DNA of 64,000 nucleotides from Membranipora membranacea (Eukaryota; Bryozoa; Gymnolaemata; Cheilostomatida; Membraniporidae): NCBI GenBank assembly GCA_914767715.1, contig OU612067.1, positions 30,104,162 to 30,168,161 of the forward strand, read 5' to 3'. Shown piece by piece: positions 22,041 to 32,141 of this stretch (position 1 is its first letter; each line of letters starts with the position of its first letter). The notes under the pieces were generated by a model. It saw only the letters and a program-made list of their open reading frames with translations, ran no database searches and was not told where the DNA came from. The position numbers and the translations under genes were made by a program.

Positions 22041-23114
22041 GCTTGCATTGATGGTGGTGTAGCTGAGAATGATGCAAGAGAAGAACTACCAGTTCAAGAT
22101 GATGGTGATACACCCCTCACTGACAGGATTGGGTGTGTGTGGTTGTGCCAGGAAGATTAACATGGGAGCAGTAAATGCTGGTAGGGCTATCGCGAAGAGC
22201 TTGGACAAGGAAGCCCTTGACTTGATGATCATGGGGAAGGTTAGTACAGTTATATAGTGCGGGGAGGAAACTGCCTGCAAACATAAGCGGCAAAAATTCA
22301 GGAAGCGAGTTCGCTGCAGATATACACATGAGCGTGAGTCAGATCAATTTTGGTACATAGTACTATTTTGTCTGTTTGAATAGCATGTAAATGAAATCTT
22401 CTTTTCCAAACATAGGATTTATGTTCTGACATAGATAGATTCATCTGATGATACCGACTGTAACTGGCAGTCAAAACAGTGAAGTGTCTATAGAATTTTT
22501 TGTTTATTTGCAGAGGTAAACATTTGCCTTCCCATGTTTGAGTATATGAATGGTGTCGGACGGAGCCGACTAGACGCAATCATTGCAGCGTACGCTGAGA
22601 ATAACTACTGCGTACCAAGGGAATTTAAATACAAGATCGGCCATGGGAGAAATCAGAAAGCGCTTGATGAAGTCTGCCCGCTTCCAACCGCTCCTAACCC
22701 AGTTTCGCAACCAGCACAATCAACAGGTTTGAGCATACTCATGTGTATATTCATGTATGTTTAAGCGAGCAATCTTGATCAAAGGACAACTTTCTATCAA
22801 AAAAGTGGTGAAGACGACGAGCCATAAAAGCAAAATCCGCGAGCCACAGCGCGCTAAAACGCATGGCTCTCTATTTCAACACAGGTAAAGATCAAAGGTG
22901 TGGAAATTATCTAATCGAAAATAAATATTTGATTAATATTATGACTGTGTTATATGATATATATTATATATATTATTATATATATAATTATATTACATTA
23001 TTTTATGTTAGCCGTTCCTAGATCTATATTTTAGATGAAGAACCTCCTAAGAGAGGGAAACATTCAGCAAAGAGAGGAGGGAAACAGACGTCAACGAGAG
23101 GACGCAAACAATAA
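22041..23114 (+). pseudogene. Decayed multi-exon transposase-like gene, zinc and HTH-like parts
   Basis: Three plus-strand pieces fit a spliced gene. About 22080-22235 encodes a small Cys cluster (VCGCARKINMGAVN) followed by a helical stretch ending at MGK, with a GTTAGT donor. An exon at about 22514-22725 (acceptor TTTGCAG) contains MNGVGRSRLDAI and then a PRE-F-Y-HGRN-like stretch. A last exon at 23034-23114 (acceptor ATATTTTAG) is a Lys/Arg/Gly-rich tail ending in TAA. The pattern Cys cluster, then GV-RSR helix, then PR-HGN is one I associate with a widespread, poorly characterised transposase-like family in marine invertebrates. That link is from memory and weak. Frames upstream are broken. 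It lies next to the right terminus of the insertion and may be its cognate gene. Confidence 0.35.
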
Positions 23115-23700
23115 TACTCTATATATATATATATAAATATATACAATATATTATATATATGTTGTAAATACATACCTGAATAATAATAATAATATTGATC
23201 AGATAAATATAAGTTATCAAAACAAATTTAAACAGAAGAATATCGACACTCTAAAATTGTATTGAACTCATTGTATTGTCATTGTATTGATTTCGGGCAT
23301 CCGTTTACCATGAACTTTGACCCTAGAATATACGTGTTTTGGGTCACCAAAAGGTCAAAGTGAGGTCACCAGATGATTCGCCATGGCTGAATTACCTAGA
23401 TGTGTGTTTCTGTATTAGTTTTTGCAATAATAAAATGCCGTATCCAAGGACCCAAACATTGTAAACATATATTCGCATCGATTGTCGGCATAATGAATCT
23501 TCGCCGCCCATTATCTTAAAATACCGTTTTCACCAGATTCTAGCTGGTCCCGAACGGTTTCCTTCATATTTTCCTTTCTAGTCGAGCTAGGAAGCTCGAA
23601 TAAATTGCAATATGCACAGAAAAGAGAGCTCTACAAGTTGGCTTTATAAAACAGAAAACTCAAAAATCACCTTAGATTGGATTTTGTCATGCCACTACAC
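23115..23700. other. Right end of the 13.1-kb insertion
   Basis: TA-rich sequence (many TATATA runs at 23117-23165), then ordinary non-coding sequence up to the inverted terminus ATGCCACTACAC at 23689-23700. No gene is seen. Confidence 0.6.
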
Positions 23701-24340
23701 AATTGTGTGCTGAGTTATTAGCCGATGGTGGGTGGGCTGGTGTATGTGGGCTGCCGCTTCTTGGCTGCAGTTCATGAGCTGCCGCTGTTGTGCTGTCGAT
23801 TGTACGCACAGCATGATACCTCTGTTGGGTTTTTTTTATTGATTGCTTTAATTATTTTGCTGCTTAAATTAATAACAGGTGATACGGATTATATGAAGCA
23901 AGCGTTACAAGTTAATAAAAATAAAACATGTTTAATAAAAAAGAGATTGGCGAAAACAAATTGCGACAAAAATGATAAAAACATTTCTAGACCTAAACTA
24001 GTGGAATGTATTTGAGCCTACTAAAGTGGTGACCTGTGCTAGACCTGCGCTTCGGCAGATGTATGTGTAGTCTATGCCTACTACCGCACACCATTGTTGC
24101 TGCACACATTGCTCCCGCTGGTGTGCTACCGCTGTTGCGCTGCCGGTTGTGTGCACAGTGTGCTGCCAATTGTGGGTTTGCTGCCGATTGTGTGCTGCTG
24201 ACTGTGGGCTCAGCTTGATGTCTATAATGTCCGGGCTGCCGGATATGTGCTGCCTATAGTTTGTGGGCTGCCGCTGGTTTGCCTCTGCGCTGCTACTGAC
24301 ATTCTACGGTCGGTTAACTATCGCTGATGGGTTGCCACCG

Positions 24341-24500
24341 GTGGGCTGCATCTGGTGTACTGACCCTGGTTGGCTGCATCTGGTTGGCTGACGCTGGTTG
24401 GCTGCATCTGGTGGGTTGACGCTGGTTGGCTGACGCTGGTGAGTTGACGCTGGTTGGCTGACGCTGGTTGGCTGACGCTGGTTGGCTGACGCTGGTTTGC
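24341..24500. repeat. Minisatellite, unit 1 (~160 bp)
   Basis: Degenerate ~15-bp repeats built from GACGCTGGTTGGCT, GACGCTGGTGAGTT and GCATCTGGTGGGTT. The plus strand is G/T-rich. All frames stay open on the minus strand, giving Gln/Pro/Ser/Thr-rich nonsense. Confidence 0.95.
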
Positions 24501-25093
24501 CGCTAAATAAGTGGTTGATAATATCAATCAACCAGTAGCAGTTAAGCTCAACTTTCGTTTTGGTGATTCAAAGTTGAAATATGAAAACTGGATTTATATC
24601 GATTTTTCCTTTTCATTAATAATGATACTCAAAAAACAAAAATTCATTCGCTTTTCATATCTTGATTTGTCCTTTTGGAACAAAATACAAAAAAACAAGT
24701 TCTTTTCCGTTTTTTAGCATCAGCGGGCAAAAATGAAAAACAAACGATACCAAGTCTCCTTATAATTATAATTAGAATATACATTTTATGATTTGTATTT
24801 TGGTAACATTATCTTTTTTGTTGCTTTCAAACTAATTATTCTACATTTTGCTATAACTTTCATTTATAAATTTATTGATGCCATATTTTAATATCCTGTT
24901 TCATATCCTGTTTGACCGGCTGCTTATAGAAGTGCCAATTAATTATGCAAGTAAGCAACATAAGTACAAAATCATAAAATATAATATGCTGTTTGCTATT
25001 GCTGTTAAAAATGTAATAAACATGCTATTTTTGATTTTCATTTATATGGTGCTGGGTTTGGGACACTCATGAATGGCCAGCTCAGCCCAGCCT

Positions 25094-25231
25094 ATGGCCT
25101 TTTTCCAATTATATTGTACCTCCTTGTAGCAAGCTATAAAAGCACAATATCTTGTGTCCTGTTATTCAAACAACAGGGAGACCAGCTGACCGCCAGTAAT
25201 TACAAACATTACGAACTTAACAAGAGTGAGT
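25094..25231 (+). promoter_or_regulatory. Promoter and 5' non-coding exon of peptide gene copy 1
   Basis: A CCAAT (in TTTTTCCAATTATATT) precedes a TATAAAAG at 25135-25142. About 30 bp downstream a non-coding exon would begin and run to a GTGAGT donor at 25226-25231. The next acceptor (TGTATTTTACAG) lies directly before the ATG at 25833. The TATA box, exon and part of the following intron lie in a 366-bp segment (25133-25498) that is missing from copies 2, 3, 5 and 7. Confidence 0.6.
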
Positions 25232-25832
25232 AGTTTCAAGTCTGTGAGAATTAGGTACAATTTTCAAATATCTGGGTCATATTCTGAGGCATTTTAACTC
25301 TTTAAATCCGGCTTAACGCTTTTTAGTTATGCATGAGGTTTTGTTGATTTAATTTTTCAGTAGTCACACTGTATGGTCACAGCTATTGTTATGGATTTAG
25401 AAGGGATTAATATCTTATTAACGGGCGGCAAATTTAAGTTCAGTAGGATTTTGGTCTTTTGTGATGAAGAATATTTACTCACTTATGGGGTTATGAAACC
25501 AAATCCTCAATAGAGAATAATAAGTTTATAAAGTATAAGAGAAATATTCTTTCATTTCTTGATTAGCGGCCTGCTGTTAAATGTGCAGATAATATCTTCA
25601 AAAAAAAGGTTCGGGAATATACAACTACAAGAAACAATCAAGTTATGTTTAAGAATAATTTAATTTAAGTTTTCTTGAAGCTCAAGATTAAGTTTTGGCA
25701 TTTTAGTAGTAGTTTATGAATAGTTGTGTCCTGCTTAAACTTTACGACTTTATCTGTTCCAAATATCTCCTGGTCTTCCCGTGATATTATTTCAAAAGCT
25801 ACTAGTAGAAACGGAGTTTCTGTATTTTACAG

Positions 25833-27066
25833 ATGATGAAAATAATCAACTGCTTTACTGCAATTCTTATGCTAGCAGCAATGAGCAAAGCACTTTCAAC
25901 AACTGACTGTACAGAGAACAGGTATGTCAACCCCGTTAAATGAAATTATTATCATGTGATCAAATTATTGGTTTAGGAAGTTGAGTCATCATTATGCTAA
26001 AGGCAAGAAGTGTATTATATATCTAAGAAGTCTACACGACCTAAGGTAGACCGTTGTCTAGTACTCGCCTAAATTATTCAAAAAGAAGACATCTCATTTC
26101 TTACAAACTTGACCAACTTCGACAAACTTTCATTATTTAATAACTTTGTGGTATTTCTCTTTAAAATATATATAGACTCTCTGCATACCGCTCTATTGGT
26201 AATTTTTCTTCCTCATTAATGTATTTGTAAGGCTGTTAAATGATTTGAATTTATTCCTAACTTTTTAAAATATCTATTTATAATTGTGATCAAACTCAAT
26301 TCCACCAGCTGCTGAGTGTGCAATGCAGAAATCTCATTTCACATCTTCCTTTCTCTATTTTACAGTGATTGTCGTCGTTTTGACCATGTGGCATGTGGAA
26401 CAGAATATCTGTGCGTAGATAGGTACGGGGACCCATTAATGCACTAAGAAAATGTTGAATTGCAATAAGCATATGCATCTGTCATCAGCTATGCTGCCCC
26501 ATTATTGTACACTATGTTACGTGACAACAACAAGCAAAGACTCAAAGGGATCTGGAAACAAGCCAAGCTTCAGCTTAGAAGAATTATTAATTGCTCTCAA
26601 TATGCCATCAATCGATAATACGTAATAGAAATATTTTTAATGACTCTGTATGCAATGTCTTACAAAGAGGAGACGTCGCAGCTTCCCAAATCTCTTTATG
26701 TCATACAATATCAGGAATATTTATGCAGTTTGACAGATGTTTAGTACCGTTTTTACCAGTTATCAATTTGTATTAGCTGATCTGATAACAATAAACAAAA
26801 CTCAACTATACTAGCAAGGTGTGATTTTCACGATATTGATTTATTTATATATGTGCACAGATATAAGGAGATGATTTGAATTTGCTGTTTGGTAGATTGG
26901 AACTTGCCTAACTATGTATACACACAAAACCATATAAATGAGGCCTTGACAAGGGATCTGCTGACATGATTACAACCCCAACTACAGCAATTTTTGCGGC
27001 TGGTGTTACATCATTTCTAGAAATGGCCATTGTTGGATTGTTTGTTCAGCTTCACAGAAATCCTAG
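25833..27066 (+). CDS. Secreted 8-Cys peptide gene, copy 1 (intact)
   Basis: Three coding exons: 25833-25921 (89 nt, donor GTATGT), 26366-26422 (57 nt, acceptor TTTTACAG, donor GTACGG) and 26988-27066 (79 nt, acceptor ACTACAG, stop TAG 27064-27066). Phases agree (2 and 2), giving 74 residues. Exon 1 encodes a signal peptide (MMKIINCFTAILMLAAMSKA, then cleavage near residue 22). The mature ~52 residues have cysteines spaced C-x5-C-x7-C-x5-C-x5-C-x2-C-x8-C-x3-C. The CGWC followed by G-x-C recalls PSI-type domains, and the tail of the spacing also resembles WAP four-disulfide cores; I assign neither. Likely exported; function unknown (defence, venom-like or signalling are all possible). An ATTAAA at 27140 could be the poly(A) signal. 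The promoter is present. This and copy 4 are the only complete copies. Confidence 0.75.
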
Positions 27067-28809
27067 AGATTTTATTGTGTACACTCACACAGACCATAGC
27101 AACGTGGTTAGATCTGAATGCAAAGCAGTAAACTTTGGTATTAAATTCAACCCTAGATTATGCCGAACAAGATCTTAGGGTTTAAAAAGTCAAATGATCA
27201 ATTATATAGATGTATATGAATGACTATTCAATAACACAGGCTATAAGACGCAAGCTCTTCTGTTTCTGTTTCACTATAAATAATAGCATGTTTCGGTGAG
27301 GTTAAAGAATTGCGCTCTCCATGTATGAATGACATCAAGTGCTTTTAAATTGACGGATGCCATTTTGTAACTGCTGTGACAGTAATCATCTGACACTGAT
27401 CACCAAAAAAATTTGACTGTCACTCAAAATATCAATAGTATTCCTTAATCATTTCCAGCTGCAGAAATGATTGCACACTGGAAATTACTATTTCGAGTTC
27501 ATTATGAAAATAGTAAGCTCATTCTGTTTTTCATTGTTTGTATTGCAAAACAAAAATCGAAAATCTAAACCAAACTTCTATTTTTTAGTTTTGGTGTTAA
27601 AAAGGAAAAAACAACAGCAAGGAAATGTAAGCTCAAGTGATATTGGTCGAATGACCAAAAGGGCCTCAATTTGTTTGAGGCAGGCATTGTATACAGGCAT
27701 TAATCCTTGCACCATCTCAGGTATCAAACAAATACGGCAGCACACCCACCGACCCACAGTTGAAACCTCCCAAATATTTGACGTCGAGTGGCAGTGACCT
27801 CTGGAAGTTCATTTTGGGGCAAAAAGTGCCCTTTTTTAAATTGAGCCCTCTGCGCCTTGTTTTTGAGGTATTTGATTAGTTTTTGTTTTCACTATATAGA
27901 GGAGGCATGGCACTTACTGGAGGAGTGACATTTTATTGAAACTTTATGATTTTAGGCCTCCTGTCTTCGAGACTCGAAACTGATTTTTGCAATAGTAATA
28001 GGACCATTTCTGACCCCTCATTGCATGCAACCCCAATAATGCCGGAACCAAAATTTCCAATTTATTATACCATTTCGGTCTTGTACTGTCATTTCCATCA
28101 ATAATCTTACTAGCTTACAGATCCCGGTTATCACAACTGTAACGGATAATAGCCCAATTTTAACAAATTGAAGTCGAAGTTTTCCAGCCAAAAATCAGAA
28201 ATTCAGAAGGATGTCAGTCAAATTTATTGTCAGCATGATGAACAGCGAGAGATTGTCTAGGTTTTGTCAGAAGCGATTGTTGATTTTGGCTTTACATCTT
28301 GAGATATTTGGATTTCTGTGACTAAACCAGCTTTATTTGGTCCAAATTGTGCACTCCTCTCCAGCCAAAAAGCTGAAAATAGGTTCAAGAACATGGAATA
28401 TTTCCGAGGTTTTGTTGGTGGCGTTTGATGATAAATTCAATAGTTGAGTAGTTATGAGCATAAACATTTCTCTTTCAATGCTCAACAATCACCCAAAAAA
28501 GTTGATCCATTGTTGTACACAATGTGCCTTGCATGTAATACCGCATAGATTTTCATCACGGTTATGCATAACGTAATTTACTGCATCATTTTGCCCGTTG
28601 CTGCCTATATGTATTCAATGTATTTTAGTTAATGTACAATCGATCAAGTTAGAAACATGCAGTTTAAAAAATTTTGTGATATTAAACATTAGTCGGACCG
28701 GTGTGCCGCTGCAGGTGTGCACAGTGTGCTTCCAATGGGGGTTTGCTGCTGCTTGTGTGCTCCCAATGGGGGTCCACTGCTGCTTGTGTGCTGCCAATTG
28801 TGTGCTGAG

Positions 28810-29211
28810 CACTGAATTAGATTCTTCTCTTAGAATGGAAATAGTATCATAGCGTTATACGGTTAGGACACTAAACACAGGGCCCCTCTGACTGTTATCT
28901 GATTGGCTGTCCCTAGTAGCATGAATAATTAGCCTGAGAAATTGTCTTGTTTACAAAATTGCAAACAGTAAGTATACCCCATACGGTCATTCTGCGCATG
29001 CTCAGCTCTGGGCATGAGCTGATCTCTGCAAAATTGAGCCTCGGAATTCCGAAGCCATCTGATTGGCTACCTGCTCTGGTGGCACACTCTCAGATGCGTG
29101 CGGAATTGTTAGAAAGAGTTATCTTCTATTGTCACTATTAGCTAAATTTGACTGGCAATTTATGCAGGGGATGTCCTATCTCCCCAGACCAAAATTGCAA
29201 AGAGATTGACA
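28810..29211. mobile_element. MITE, 3'-truncated copy in unit 2
   Basis: It starts CACTGAATTAGATTC directly after GTGCTGAG like the complete copies at 41528 and 52339. It breaks off at AAAATTGCAAAGAGATTG, joining the array sequence downstream. The right terminus is lost. Confidence 0.8.
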
Positions 29212-29600
29212 AAAACAAATTGCGACAAAAATGACAAAAAACATTTCTAGACCTAAACTAGTGGTATGTATTTGAGCCTACTAAAGTGGTGACCTGTGCT
29301 AGACCTGCGCTTCGGCAGATGTATGTGTAGTCTATGCCTACTACCGCACACCATTGTTGCTGCACACATTGCTCCCGCTGGTGTGCTACCGCTGTTGTGC
29401 TGCCGGTTGTGTGCACAGTGTGCTGCCAATTGTGTGTTTTCTGCCGATTGTGCGCTGCTGACTGTGGGCTCAGCTTGATGTCTATAATGTCCAGGCTGCC
29501 GGATATGTGCTGCCTCCAGTTTGTGGGCTGCCGCTGGTTTGCCTCTGCGCTGCTACTGACATTGTACGGTTGGTTAACTATCGCTGATGGGGTGCCACCG

Positions 29601-29800
29601 TTGGGCTGCATCTGGTGCACTGACCCTGGTTGGCTGCATCTGGTGGGCTGACGCTGGTTGGCTGCATCTGGTGGGCTGACGCTGGTTGGCTGCATCTGGT
29701 GAGTTGACGCTGGTTGGCTGACGCTGGTGAGTTGACGCTGGTTGGCTGACGCTGTTGAGTTGACGCTGGTTGGCTGACGCTGGTGGGCTGACACTGGTTT
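29601..29800. repeat. Minisatellite, unit 2 (~200 bp)
   Basis: Same 15-bp types as in unit 1, in a different order, with one GCTGTTGAG variant. Confidence 0.95.
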
Positions 29801-30838
29801 GCCGCTAAATAAGTGGTTGATAATATCAATCAACCAGTAGCAGTTAAGCTTAACTTTCGTTTTGGTGATTCAAAGTTGAAATATGAAAACTGGATTTATA
29901 TCGATTCTTCCTTTTCATTAATAATGATACTCAAAAAACAAAAATTCATTCGCTTTTCATATCTTGATTTGTCCTTTTGGAACAAAATACAAAAAACAAG
30001 TTCTTTTCCGTTTTTTAGCGTCAGTGGGCAAAAATGAAAAACAAACGATACCAAGTCTCCTTATAATTATATTTAGAATATACATTTTATGATTTGTATT
30101 TTGGTAACATTATCTTTTTTGTTGCGTTCAAACTAATTATTCTACATTTTGCTATAACTTTCATTTATAAATTTATTGATGCCATATTTCAATATCCTGT
30201 TTCATATCCTGTTTGACCGGCTGCTTATAGAAGTGCCAATTAATTATGCAAGTAAGCAACAAAAGTACAAAATCATAAAATATAATATTGCTGTTAAAAA
30301 TGTAATAAACATGCTATTTTTGATTTTCATTTATATGGTGCTGGGTTTGGGACACTCATGAATGGCCAGCTCAGCCCAGCCTATGGCCTTTTTCCAATTA
30401 TATCGTACCTCCTTGTAGCAACCAAATCCTCAATAGAGAATAATAAGTTTATAAAGTATAAGAGAAATATTCTTTCATTTCTTGATTAGCGGCCTGCTGT
30501 TAAATGTGCAGATAATATCTTCAAAAAAGAAGGTTCAGGTATATACAACTACAAGAAACAATCAAGGTATGTTTAAGAAGAATTTAATTTAAGTTTTTTT
30601 GAAGCTCAAGATTAAGTTTTGGCATTTTAGTAGTAGTTTATGAATAGTTGTGTCCTGCTTAAACTTTACGACGCACATCTCTTGTAATCTAACAAAGTAA
30701 GGATGTTAGAGTGTAGCAGCTGTTGCAATGTAGTTGCAATGCTCCACTGAAACTCTTATCTGTTCCAAATATCTCCTGGTCTTCCCGTGATATTATTTCA
30801 AAAGCTACTAGTAGAAACGGAGTTTCTGTATTTTACAG

Positions 30839-32141
30839 ATGATGAACATAATCAACTGCTTTACTGCAATTCTTATGCTAGCAGCAATGAGCAAAGCACT
30901 TTCAACAACTGACTGTACAGAGAACAGGTATGTCAACCCCGTTAAATGAAATTATTATCATGTGATCAAATTATTGGTTTAGGAAGTTGAGTCATCATTA
31001 TGCTAAAGGCAAGAAGTGTATTATATATCTAAGAAGTCTACACGACCTAAGGTAGACCGTTGTCTAGTACTCGCCTAAATTATTCAAAAAGAAGACATCT
31101 CATTTCTTACAAACTTGACCAACTTCGACAAACTTTCATTATTTAATAACTTTGTGGTATTTCTCTTTAAGAAATATATTGACTCTCTGCATACCGCTCT
31201 ATTGGTAATTTTTCTTCCTCATTAATGTATTTGTAAGGCTGTTAAATGATTTGAATTTATTCCTAATTTTTTAAAATATCTATTTATAATTGTGATCAAA
31301 CTCAATTCCACCAGCTGCTGAGTGTGCAATGCAGAAATCTCATTTCACATCTTCCTTTCTCTATTTTACAGTGATTGTCGTCGTTTTGACCATGTGGCAT
31401 GTGGAACAGAATATCTGTGCGTAGATAGGTACGGGGACCCATTAATGCACTAAGAAAATGTTGAATTGCAATAAGCATATGCATCTGTCATCGGCTATGC
31501 TGCCCCATTATTGTACACTATGTTACGTGACAACAACAAGCAAAGACTCAAAGGGATCCGGAAACAAGCCAAGCTTCAGCTTAGAAGAATTATTAATTGC
31601 TCTCAATATGCCATCAATCGATAATACATAATAGAAATATTTTTAATGACTCTGTATGCAATGTCTTACAAAGAGGAGATGTCGCAGCTTCCCAAATCTC
31701 TTTATGTCATACAATATCAGGAATATTTATGCAGTTTGACAGATGTTTAGTACCGTTTTTACCAGTTATCAATTTGTATTAGCTGATCCGATAACAATAA
31801 ACAAAACTCAACTATACTAGCAAGGTGTGATTTTTACAATATTGATTTATTTATATATGTGCACACATATAAGGAGATGATTTGAATTTGCTGTTTGGTA
31901 GATTGGAATTTGCCTAACTATGTATACACACAAAACCATATAAATGAGGCCTTGACAAGGGATCTGCTGACATGATTACAACCCCAACTACAGCAATTTT
32001 TGCGGCTGGTGTTACATGATTTCTAGAAAATTATGGCCATTGTTGGATTGTTTGTTCAGCTTCACAGAAATCCTAGAGATTTTATTGTGTACACTCACAC
32101 AGACCATAGCAACGTGGTTAGATCTGAATGCAAAGCAGTAA
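30839..32141 (+). pseudogene. Peptide gene copy 2: promoterless, frameshifted
   Basis: Exons are 30839-30927, 31372-31428 and from 31994. Signal peptide (Lys3 is Asn) and exon 2 are as in copy 1, and splice sites are intact. In exon 3 a 4-bp insertion after TCTAGAAA (about 32030) shifts the frame: the CGWC is kept but the last two cysteines are replaced. The shifted frame runs about 30 residues longer, to TAA at 32139-32141. The TATA/5' exon segment is absent upstream. Probably not expressed as the family peptide. Confidence 0.75.

Larger units (their letters stand above)
10565..23700. mobile_element. 13.1-kb insertion with 12-bp terminal inverted repeats
   Basis: The sequence interrupts an array unit exactly. 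The left junction reads AATTGTGTAGTGGCAT and the right junction ATGCCACTACACAATTGTGT. GTGTAGTGGCAT (10565-10576) is the exact inverse of 23689-23700. Removing the insert and one copy of the flanking repeat restores the sequence seen in intact units. The target is itself palindromic (ACACAATTGTGT on the right side), so the target duplication can be read as AATT with 12-bp termini or CAATTG with 11-bp termini beginning TG. The superfamily is not decided. The insert contains an LTR element packed against its left end and a decayed transposase-like gene in its right quarter. I read it as a DNA transposon later hit by the LTR element. Confidence 0.75.
23701..27199 (+). repeat. Array unit 1, right part
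   Basis: It continues the unit cut at 10568. Order: GCTGCC-rich tract, CTTCGGCAGATG landmark (24050), minisatellite, promoter segment, peptide gene copy 1, 3' flank. No MITE is present. It lacks an ~85-bp piece (seen at 30671-30755 in unit 2) upstream of the signal-peptide exon. Confidence 0.92.

Noticed and set aside
24036-24259. Cys-rich 60- and 105-codon plus frames (CSLCLLPHTIVAAHIAP type) in every unit
   Set aside because: They lie in a degenerate GCTGCC/TGTGTG tract, occur in two overlapping frames, and show no splice link to the peptide gene.
24304-24531. Gln/Pro/Ser/Thr-rich repeat proteins on the minus strand of each unit
   Set aside because: These come from the 15-bp minisatellite, which happens to lack stops in several frames at once. 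No start context or splice structure supports them.
26966-27178. A 70-codon frame starting at MITTPTTAIF in every unit
   Set aside because: It overlaps exon 3 of the peptide gene in another frame. The spliced Cys-rich reading explains the splice sites and phases better.
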